From an uncultured Candidatus Saccharibacteria bacterium (GTDB lineage Bacteria; Patescibacteriota; Saccharimonadia; Saccharimonadales; Saccharimonadaceae), in NCBI GenBank assembly GCA_947304075.1, contig CAMYZY010000001.1:1-55981 (forward strand): a stretch of DNA of 55,981 bases, in the 5' to 3' direction. Positions 49,178-55,981 of this stretch are shown here, in pieces (within the stretch, counting starts at the first letter, position 1; every line of letters begins with the position of its first letter). The translations under genes were made by a program, and so were the position numbers. The notes beneath the pieces are model-generated. The model was given only the letters and a program-made list of their open reading frames with translations. It ran no database searches and was not told where the DNA came from.

Positions 49178-50301
49178 TCTTTAGTCTCCATGACCCTATT
49201 AATGATAGTATACCATTGCTCGACTACTGTATTTACATCATTATCTTTCCTGATTCTTAACGCATTTCTTGATAGAATTTTACGCATTCTATCATCATTT
49301 ATTAAATCAGAGATGGCACAACCTAATGCATTTTTATCTCCATTTTTCACCAAAATCCCATTCTCACCATTCTTAGTTAAGCTTCTCGGGCCGCCACATG
49401 GACAATCAGTAGAGATACAAGGTAAACCCAATGCCATTGCCTCCATCAACGCATTCGGCATACCTTCATAACGCGAACTCAAAACAAAAATCTTCGAATT
49501 ATTCAATTTTTTTACTATATCATCAGTTTTTCCTTTCAAAAAAACCTTATTATTTAAGTTCATTTTATTTATCATTTCTTGTAGATACTGTCTCCTAGAA
49601 CCTTCGCCGTATATTTCCAAACAATAATCATTTTTTTCTTCCTCGATCATTCTTCCAAATGCCCTAATTAATAGTTCGTGATTTTTTTGAGACTCAAGCC
49701 TACCAACCGAAATAATAATATCTTTTCTATCCTTATCGTCTTTCGGCTTTATTAAAAATCTTTCGTCTATAGGGTTTTGGATAATAACTTGATTTCTTGT
49801 CTTGATAATACCCTTAAAATAATTTTTTGCATCTTCGGTTTGATATACCATTCCGTCAACATCTCTATAAAGCTTTTTCATGGCTTGCTTTATCAAAACA
49901 TTACTATACTCTTTCTCTGGATCATTCCGAATAGAAATAATTTTAGGGATCTTTCTAATTTTAGAAGAAAATTTGGATGCAAACATAAGTCTTAGAGATG
50001 GTTCAGGCAAAAAACTAATTATAATATCAGGGTCCTCATCAATTATAAATCTCTTAAATCTTAATAATCTACTAGGAGAAAGCTTTCTAAATATGCTCTT
50101 TACTCCACTATCAGATTCATAACATGTTTTATCGACATATAACCTTTTTATCTTTTCATCAAATTTATACGCATCCTTTGTATTCCTTTTTAAAGTCAAA
50201 ATAACAACATCATCTTTTTTTACAAACTCATTAGCAAGTACAGAAATAACCCTTTCCGCTCCACCTTTTTCAGTAGTAAGACAATTAAATAAAAGCTTCA
50301 T
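49174..50301 (-). CDS. Glycosyltransferase family 4
   Basis: A GT-B enzyme of 375 aa. GGAERVISVLANEF near the start, ISVGRLESQKNHELLIRAF in the donor half and SRYEGMPNALMEAMALGLPC (E-x7-E) are present. It adds a sugar to the growing lipid-linked unit; donor and acceptor are unknown. Base composition is more A/T-rich than the housekeeping genes. Confidence 0.92.
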   Translation of the reverse strand: MKLLFNCLTTEKGGAERVISVLANEFVKKDDVVILTLKRNTKDAYKFDEKIKRLYVDKTCYESDSGVKSIFRKLSPSRLLRFKRFIIDEDPDIIISFLPEPSLRLMFASKFSSKIRKIPKIISIRNDPEKEYSNVLIKQAMKKLYRDVDGMVYQTEDAKNYFKGIIKTRNQVIIQNPIDERFLIKPKDDKDRKDIIISVGRLESQKNHELLIRAFGRMIEEEKNDYCLEIYGEGSRRQYLQEMINKMNLNNKVFLKGKTDDIVKKLNNSKIFVLSSRYEGMPNALMEAMALGLPCISTDCPCGGPRSLTKNGENGILVKNGDKNALGCAISDLINDDRMRKILSRNALRIRKDNDVNTVVEQWYTIINRVMETKE

Positions 50302-50306
50302 TATTA

Positions 50307-51473
50307 CTACTCCACCCTCATAATCTCAAGCATCCGCCCATCAATAATCTCAATCGTAAATTTCTCCAAACACATTTGGTACGATTTATCACCCATCTTC
50401 TGTAAATCAGACCCATGCTCTATCATATAAATCATTTTATCAGCGAGATCTTTGGCACGTTTTACTTTAACAAAATAACCATTTTCCCCTTCAACAATAG
50501 TCTCACGACAACCCGGTGTATTAGTCGTAAGAATTGGCCTTCCCATCGCCATCGCTTCAAGTAGAGTCCTAGGAATTCCTTCGCGATAATATGTTGGCAA
50601 TACAAACACACTACACTCGCCAACATATTTTTCGACATGATTTGTTTCGGGAATATATTTAATTACTCCTTCATCTATAAAAGGCTTTAATTCCTCCATA
50701 TTAATTGCGTTTTTGTTCTTATCAATTGCGCCAATGTAGGCAAATTCTGCATCTGGGTATTTTTCCTTAACAATCTTCGCGGCTTTAAAATATTCCAATA
50801 CGCCCTTTTCTTTTATAACGCGCGAAACCATCAAAAAACTAACTTTATCCTTAGGCAAGTTGTTACGAGAAAACTTCTTTAAGTTCACACCCGAACCATT
50901 CACGAGCTCACATTGACTGCGTTTAACTAATTCCCTAGCCACAAATTCATTTATATCGTCACGATTTTGGAAGATAACTTTTTTGTTATACTTCAAAGCA
51001 TATTTATATAAATGACTGCCAACGAATCTCAAAATATGCATCTTTAATGTATCAGAAGAAAAGATCATGCCGAGCCCACAAATCAGTGAATAAATCTCTT
51101 TTACTCCAACACGATTTGCGGCAATGGAGCCAAAAATTACTGGCTTAATTGTAAATGAAAAGACTTTGTCTGGTGCTTCTTCTTTTATAATTTTTTTGAG
51201 GTTACGATAATACGAAAACGCGCCAAATACTGATAAAGAATTCTTATTCAAATTAACTAAGCGCACCTTGATGCCATTTTGCTTGAAGAAGTCCTTATCC
51301 ACATTTTCTGGAACAACTACGACAACTTCATAACCTTTTTTCTTGATATCACAAAGCAAATCGCCACGAAAGTTCACCACTGCTTTAGTTTTAGGGCCAA
51401 CCATCAAAAACTTCTTTGCTGTTGCCGAAAGATTAGCATTATCTATAGTTTTTCTCGCATTATTTTTTGGCAT
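50307..51473 (-). CDS. Glycosyltransferase family 4, first gene of the polysaccharide cluster
   Basis: A 388-aa GT-B enzyme with a 25-residue polar leader before the Rossmann fold (KFLMVGPKTKAVVNFRG). It has SFTIKPVIFGSIAANRVG and YREGIPRTLLEAMAMGRPIL (E-x7-E), the pattern of capsule GT4 enzymes acting on undecaprenyl-linked sugars. GGAG precedes the ATG and a 17-spaced promoter lies upstream. No separate initiating phosphoglycosyltransferase is found in the window. Confidence 0.92.
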   Translation of the reverse strand: MPKNNARKTIDNANLSATAKKFLMVGPKTKAVVNFRGDLLCDIKKKGYEVVVVVPENVDKDFFKQNGIKVRLVNLNKNSLSVFGAFSYYRNLKKIIKEEAPDKVFSFTIKPVIFGSIAANRVGVKEIYSLICGLGMIFSSDTLKMHILRFVGSHLYKYALKYNKKVIFQNRDDINEFVARELVKRSQCELVNGSGVNLKKFSRNNLPKDKVSFLMVSRVIKEKGVLEYFKAAKIVKEKYPDAEFAYIGAIDKNKNAINMEELKPFIDEGVIKYIPETNHVEKYVGECSVFVLPTYYREGIPRTLLEAMAMGRPILTTNTPGCRETIVEGENGYFVKVKRAKDLADKMIYMIEHGSDLQKMGDKSYQMCLEKFTIEIIDGRMLEIMRVE

Positions 51474-51506
51474 ATTGCTCCACGATATAAAAATACCACT
51501 ATATAT

Positions 51507-51535
51507 AATATATATGTTATCCCCCCAAAAGTCAA
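51507..51535 (-). promoter_or_regulatory. Promoter of the polysaccharide cluster
   Basis: TTGACT (51530-51535), 17 bases containing GGGGGG, TATATT (51507-51512) on the minus strand, followed by an alternating AT stretch. Confidence 0.6.
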
Positions 51536-51558
51536 TTATGCTTATACCAAAATTCAGC

Positions 51559-51585
51559 CGGCAACGACCCCACCAATCGTCACCG
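51559..51585 (-). terminator. Possible weak terminator after the adhesin gene
   Basis: A nine-pair stem with two G-U pairs (51559-51567 with 51577-51585) followed only by AATTTTGG on the minus strand. The hairpin is good but the T-run is poor. Confidence 0.4.
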
Positions 51586-51605
51586 ACTAAAATTATATTT
51601 AGTAT

Positions 51606-54600
51606 TTACTTCTTGCGCCTGATTGCCACAGTTGCTAAGATTGGCATTCCAACTAGCGTCATCATCACCACAGCTAAACCTGCCGCCAATGTGTTTTCGC
51701 AAGTCACATTGCCGCCACCACGCACGCCAGTAAACCTACCTGTCTCCGGTGCTGGTGGAATGATATCGCCACCACATCCACCTTCCGCACATGGATCGTC
51801 TAATTCATGATAATTTATGAATAATGTTCCGTATTCATCGTTATACATTTCTAATTGTTCATATTCATCCGATTCCAAAATCTCTTCTGCGGTATAAACA
51901 ATCACTTCTGCATACTCATCCGCATACGGCAATCCTTCCCACACAAAACCCCAGATATCTCCAGTCACATAATCTTCATCTTCTTCGTCGATGATATAAG
52001 CATCATTCATCGTCAAATCAATCGTATCGATTATCTCGTCGTTTGCGAGTAGGTTAATCGTCAGTTTTTCTGGACGTTCGCCATCCTTATCATGTGCATC
52101 TTCCCAGATTTTATCCACGTAATACATAATTCTGTCTACTTCATATTCGTTCGTAATTTCAAATACAATCTCATCGTCCTTTTCAACCTTCTTTTCAACA
52201 TCATTATCACCTAAGACAGTTAATTCAAAGTTTTCTACATCAGCATTACCTTCTGTCACTGTATAATTGCCAGTTGGAATTCTGCCTGCTACTTTACAGG
52301 TAATTGTTCCGTTAGAAATCGTACAATCTTCAGAAGCTTTCAAAGTCATCGTACCCTTTTCACCAAAGTCTTCTGGCCCAGTTACTGCAAATTCAAGATC
52401 TGTTAAAACACTCGCAGATACACCAGTCACGGTCTTTTTAATCGTCAATGATTCTGCCAAACTTCGCTTGTTTACTACCGTCAAAGTCTTGCTTACATCA
52501 TCCCAAGCATATTTATCGCTTCCAGTCTTAGCAAACGTACAAGTTTTTGTATAAGTATTGATTAAAGTATCGCTATCGGCACCTGTAAACGAGCTGGTAC
52601 AACTTACAGTCAAAGTTGCCGACTCTTCTATAAGATCATATCCTTCCACAGTTTCTTTTTCGCTGATAGCAAATTGGAAACTTTCTTCTTTTTCAGTAGA
52701 TGTGACCGGCACACTCTTTGAAGCCAAGCCATCAGAATCAGTTGTCTTTTCTCTATCGCCAACGTTAAACGTCACTCCTTCCATTGGCTTATAGTCTTCA
52801 TCGACTTTCTTAATATAGAAAGCTTTTGCACCATCATAGATTATTTCGTCTTCAGCTTCTGTCCAAGTATTTGTTACTTCAAAACCAGCAACGCTCTTGG
52901 TCCATAAACCTTTAATTATCTCACCATCATAAACTATGATCGTACTCTCATTATCACCAAACTGAGCATTACCAATTCCCGACTCCTGCACAAAGTATCT
53001 AATTGTCTTTTTGTCCTTATTTTTTGGTAACTTAGTAAATGTATAACTCCAATCATTAGCCTCTGATACTTCTGCTGGACTATCCACCAACCAACTTATA
53101 ACTTCACCTTCATCATTTGTAATCTCACCATGAAGCTCTAAGAGTATTGATGCAGGTCGCGCCAAATCATTTCCATCTCCATCCCATTTTTTCTGTACCG
53201 TTATTTCACCAGTATTATTATATAATTCTGAAACATGGGTATTTGTAATCACGAATCCTTTTTCAGCATCGCCAACATGAGATTCAGCATAACCATTAAT
53301 TGTGCCTTCTACAACGTCATATTCGATTTCTTGCCCCTGCTTAAACTGGTACATATTAGGCACCACTACACACCACGATTCACATACATCTTTCACACTG
53401 TCGCTTTCTTTTATTGTCAAAGGCACATCACTGTCGCCACCCTTTAGTGTTACATTAATTTCATCAGGACGCAAGTTATCATTATCTTCATCATCGTCCC
53501 ACACTTTTTTAATCAAAATATTAACTTTTGCTGGTGTATGATTGTTAGTAACATTAAGCGATTCTTCATCTTCCACCGTAAAGGCATCTTCCGGCAACCC
53601 TACCGCATTGTATCCAATAAATTCTGATTCTTCGACGCCATAGTTGATTTCTTTACCATTATTAAACTTAGGCAAAGGCGTAAACTCGATTACGATGTCG
53701 TCAATCAAGCTACTAGATCTTTTGCAAGTTTTTTGATAAACAACTACTCCATCAACTTTACCAGTCACACAAAACTCTACTTGCTTATTTTCGGTTCTCA
53801 AACCATCACGATTATTCTCATCATTCCAATTTTTATTCACCGTAATTTTTACCGTTGCTGGCTCGTGTGTATTAGTAATCACATTATTTGCACCTATTTC
53901 CGTAGTATAGTCGTCATCAATGCTAATCTCACCATTATTACCGTCAAATTCCTGTCTACAAACCACTCCATTATTCGAACTAGAACAGTTCAAACCTTCG
54001 ACAATCTTGTATGAAATCGGTTCACCATTACGATTTTTTGGTAAATCACTAATCGTAATTAATTGGTTGTCTTCCCCAGTAATTTCTGCAAAAGCTACAT
54101 TCTTGTTACCATCTTTTACTACCAAATATAATTTATTGTTGTAATTTTTACGTAGACCATCCTGGTCACCACCATCATCCCAAGTTTTAGTCGCAGATAC
54201 ACTAACAGTCTCATACTTATTCTTAATCGTTACGTCAATATGATCCGCATGCTGTTCATTAATCGTAAAGTTATTTCCGGTATACGAAACCAAATAGTTC
54301 TCAAATTTCACTGGATTGTTCGCATTCGTCCCAATTTCTGTCAAAGAGTAATTTCCAATCGGAAAAGCTTCTACAATTCTATGAGTTTTACCAGCTTCCA
54401 CAGTATAATCTGTAGCTTTCACACCTTCTGGATGTTCAATTCTGAAAGTAAATACACAGTCTCCATCGGTGCAAGTTTGGCCCTCAATCTCTTTTTTCAC
54501 ATTCACGAAAAATGGCTTTACATACGGCACTGGGAATGCACCAGTTTGGTCATTATTGTACGTCAAAGTTGCATTTTTATTTAGTGGATGAAACCCATCC

Positions 54601-55766
54601 GTGCTGTTTTCGTCCAAAATATGTTCATTTGCTTCTACATCATAGCTATATTCTGCCCAGTAAATCTTCTTCTCTGCATCATAAGTAAATTTTGGTTTCC
54701 AATCTAACTCGGTAGAATGTTCTGCGTTCTCTACAATTACACCTTCACCCATCACATCATGCACGTTCGCCGAATTAATCGCCGCCATGATTTTTCCTGT
54801 AATTTTATCAAACACTTCATCCAGTTCACCATCGTCTGCTTCATAATAATGCTCACTACTACTCGCCATCTCGCCTAAAATTGCTTCGCCGTTTGTACCA
54901 GCTTCCACAGCAATCGTGTACAAATCACCAATTTTAAGAGCCTTATAATAGCCAGCTTCAGCTATCGCCGAATTGCCGTGATTATAATACTTAGGGCACG
55001 GATACGAATTAGTCGCACAAGTTCTCATACCATTACCAGAGCCGGCTCTCGTACTATAATCACCAAACACCGACTGAGCCACATCTTTGCTAGTTTGAAG
55101 TGCATTGTTCCCAAATGTACTATAAGCCACAAAATTATCGTCGTCCGCCAAAGCATCGCTCGTAAAAGCATAGCTATAAGACGGTTCACCATCTGACAAC
55201 AAAACAATATTTTTAATATCAGCTGTCGAAGTCTTAAGTAGTTCAGTTGCAGTATGCATCCCAGCTTGAGTATGAGTACCAGCGCTTAGGGTTGAAGTAG
55301 CTGCAATTGCCGATTTCACCGATGGTTCTGTAGAATTTTCATCATCATAATTATGAGAGAATCCTACTCTAGTCGTCACCGAACCATTAAACGAAACTAC
55401 CGCAATTCTATTAGTGGTATTCCCGTCCGGGAGCAATTCCTGAGCCAAAGTCTGCGCCGCCGAAACAGCCTCACCAATTCTGCCATTTGCGCTCATACTA
55501 TTCGAATTATCAATTACCAGCACTGTATCAGACTTAGTTTCAATCACAGGCGTTTCTATTCTAAGCGTTACACGCCACATATTAGCATATCCAGGTACGC
55601 TGGCCGCTGTTTTATATAACTTTGCACCATTGCTTAGTACAGTCGGACCTTCTGGATTCCGCACCGTCGGATCATTTTCATCCGCCATTACTGGTATTGT
55701 TCCCCCAAGACTAGAACCCACCATCACTAGCGCCATTATTGCCGCAAGCAATCTCTTCACTTTCAT
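51606..55766 (-). CDS. Large wall-anchored VWA/Cna-B adhesin or pilin tip protein
   Basis: A 1386-aa exported protein. Signal peptide 1-28 (ends VMADE). VWA domain about 78-330 with the MIDAS residues Asp86-x-Ser88-x-Ser90, a Thr near 165 and Asp192 in LLSDGE. Then a run of about eight SpaA/Cna-B-like beta domains to about 1325. Most open with a Lys-x-Trp strand (TKTWDD, NKNWND, KKVWDD, QKKWDG, DKIWED) and close with a Glu strand (YKIVEG, YGVEES, YDVVEG, YFVQES), the pattern that forms internal isopeptide bonds. Sorting signal APETG at 1339-1343, a hydrophobic helix and RRKK end the chain. The probable partner is the sortase at 96-803. Its role in host binding is inferred. Confidence 0.93.
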   Translation of the reverse strand: MKVKRLLAAIMALVMVGSSLGGTIPVMADENDPTVRNPEGPTVLSNGAKLYKTAASVPGYANMWRVTLRIETPVIETKSDTVLVIDNSNSMSANGRIGEAVSAAQTLAQELLPDGNTTNRIAVVSFNGSVTTRVGFSHNYDDENSTEPSVKSAIAATSTLSAGTHTQAGMHTATELLKTSTADIKNIVLLSDGEPSYSYAFTSDALADDDNFVAYSTFGNNALQTSKDVAQSVFGDYSTRAGSGNGMRTCATNSYPCPKYYNHGNSAIAEAGYYKALKIGDLYTIAVEAGTNGEAILGEMASSSEHYYEADDGELDEVFDKITGKIMAAINSANVHDVMGEGVIVENAEHSTELDWKPKFTYDAEKKIYWAEYSYDVEANEHILDENSTDGFHPLNKNATLTYNNDQTGAFPVPYVKPFFVNVKKEIEGQTCTDGDCVFTFRIEHPEGVKATDYTVEAGKTHRIVEAFPIGNYSLTEIGTNANNPVKFENYLVSYTGNNFTINEQHADHIDVTIKNKYETVSVSATKTWDDGGDQDGLRKNYNNKLYLVVKDGNKNVAFAEITGEDNQLITISDLPKNRNGEPISYKIVEGLNCSSSNNGVVCRQEFDGNNGEISIDDDYTTEIGANNVITNTHEPATVKITVNKNWNDENNRDGLRTENKQVEFCVTGKVDGVVVYQKTCKRSSSLIDDIVIEFTPLPKFNNGKEINYGVEESEFIGYNAVGLPEDAFTVEDEESLNVTNNHTPAKVNILIKKVWDDDEDNDNLRPDEINVTLKGGDSDVPLTIKESDSVKDVCESWCVVVPNMYQFKQGQEIEYDVVEGTINGYAESHVGDAEKGFVITNTHVSELYNNTGEITVQKKWDGDGNDLARPASILLELHGEITNDEGEVISWLVDSPAEVSEANDWSYTFTKLPKNKDKKTIRYFVQESGIGNAQFGDNESTIIVYDGEIIKGLWTKSVAGFEVTNTWTEAEDEIIYDGAKAFYIKKVDEDYKPMEGVTFNVGDREKTTDSDGLASKSVPVTSTEKEESFQFAISEKETVEGYDLIEESATLTVSCTSSFTGADSDTLINTYTKTCTFAKTGSDKYAWDDVSKTLTVVNKRSLAESLTIKKTVTGVSASVLTDLEFAVTGPEDFGEKGTMTLKASEDCTISNGTITCKVAGRIPTGNYTVTEGNADVENFELTVLGDNDVEKKVEKDDEIVFEITNEYEVDRIMYYVDKIWEDAHDKDGERPEKLTINLLANDEIIDTIDLTMNDAYIIDEEDEDYVTGDIWGFVWEGLPYADEYAEVIVYTAEEILESDEYEQLEMYNDEYGTLFINYHELDDPCAEGGCGGDIIPPAPETGRFTGVRGGGNVTCENTLAAGLAVVMMTLVGMPILATVAIRRKK

Positions 55767-55794
55767 TTATTACTCCTTCGCTAATATTGCCGCC

Positions 55795-55823
55795 ATTATA
55801 TCATGCGTGTCAAACAGGGGCAA
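55795..55823 (-). promoter_or_regulatory. Proximal promoter of the adhesin gene
   Basis: TTGCCC (55818-55823), 17 bases, TATAAT (55795-55800) with TG one base upstream. The leader is short; GGAG lies just before the ATG at 55766. Confidence 0.65.
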
Positions 55824-55849
55824 CGATAAGCACTTTCCAAAAAACACAA

Positions 55850-55875
55850 AAAAATAACCCCGAAGGGTTATTTTT
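55850..55875. terminator. Bidirectional hairpin with T-runs (UUCG-type loop)
   Basis: AAAAATAACCC (55850-55860) pairs with GGGTTATTTTT (55865-55875); in minus sense the loop is C(UUCG)G-like. It probably ends the gene entering from the right, but it also lies at the start point of the promoter at 55878-55906. Confidence 0.8.
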
Positions 55876-55877
55876 CT

Positions 55878-55906
55878 ATTATATCACAGATATAATATTT
55901 TGTCAA
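55878..55906 (-). promoter_or_regulatory. Perfect-consensus distal promoter of the adhesin gene
   Basis: TTGACA (55901-55906), 17 bases, TATAAT (55878-55883) with TG one base upstream. RNA would begin near 55871, inside the hairpin at 55850-55875, so the message would carry a 5' stem-loop or stop at once. Confidence 0.8.
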
Positions 55907-55918
55907 ATATATATCTGT
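55886..55918. repeat. Inverted repeat over the distal promoter, possible operator
   Basis: ACAGATATA (55886-55894) and TATATCTGT (55910-55918) are exact 9-bp inverted copies flanking the -35 and part of the spacer. The position suits a repressor site. Confidence 0.5.
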
Positions 55919-55981
55919 TACCAAACCTTCACCAAAATCTCACCACCGAGACGATTCTTCTTTGCTTCCTTGCCGGTCATT
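55918..55981 (-). CDS. 3' end of an unidentified gene, cut by window edge
   Basis: The last 20 codons read MTGKEAKKNRLGGEILVKVW and end in TAA at 55918-55920. The fragment is basic; the Met may be internal. It is too short to identify. Confidence 0.5.
   Translation of the reverse strand, partial: MTGKEAKKNRLGGEILVKVW

Noticed and set aside
1..55981. tRNA or rRNA genes
   Set aside because: I looked through the intergenic gaps for a T-loop/acceptor pattern and rRNA motifs and saw none; a covariance scan would be decisive.

Overview
The window reads as chromosomal DNA of a Patescibacteria/CPR bacterium, most likely a Saccharibacteria (TM7)-type organism. The placement rests on gene content, not on a phylogeny. 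The S5 gene runs directly into the L15 gene with no L30 (rpmD) gene between them, which is a CPR hallmark. Many intergenic gaps are very short, proteins carry Lys/Ala or acidic tails, and L-lactate dehydrogenase is present. TGA and TAG both serve as ordinary stop codons, which argues against the code-25 Gracilibacteria/Absconditabacteria. Almost all genes are on the minus strand; only the aquaporin-family gene, ldh and a putative small RNA are on the plus strand.

Layout, left to right. 1-10 kb: infA (partial), a sortase overlapping secY, a 237-bp palindromic intergenic element, rpoC and rpoB, then a 387-bp control region with divergent promoters and a probable plus-strand sRNA. 10-14 kb: KH RNA-binding protein, rpsP, an orphan 180-aa gene with a strong promoter and a possible 43-aa gene in front of it, rnc, a Nudix hydrolase, nusB, rpmF and a glutaredoxin. 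14-26 kb: SpoU-type methyltransferase, leuS, glycosyltransferase, S41 protease, CHAP-domain (PcsB-like) protein, ftsX, ftsE, pheT, pheS and a small membrane protein; ftsE-ftsX-CHAP-S41 form a cell-wall remodelling block. 26-35 kb: aquaporin family, a metG reading frame broken by two in-frame TAG codons, two membrane or surface proteins, ldh, exonuclease I, an orphan membrane protein and an FKBP isomerase. 35-37.6 kb: rplO, rpsE, rplR and rplF. 37.6-51.5 kb: a Wzx/Wzy-type polysaccharide cluster (PHP phosphatase, Wzz/BY-kinase, LCP ligase, UDP-glucose dehydrogenase, UDP-uronate epimerase, acyltransferase, GT2, flippase, ATP-grasp, EpsG polymerase, two GT4). 51.6-55.8 kb: a 1386-aa VWA/Cna-B wall-anchored adhesin with an APETG sorting motif. 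The window ends in the 3' tail of an unidentified gene.

The genes suggest a small Gram-positive-type cell that invests in its surface: secretion (SecY), anchoring (sortase), a large adhesin, a uronic-acid polysaccharide joined to the wall by an LCP protein, and FtsEX-controlled wall hydrolysis. That fits an epibiotic lifestyle, which is inference.

Most notable: an RNA polymerase beta' subunit lacking both zinc-finger cysteine sets, metG with two amber codons, the palindromic element behind rpoC, an sRNA candidate upstream of rpoB, and repeated TGnTATAAT-N6/7-ATG starts implying leaderless mRNAs.
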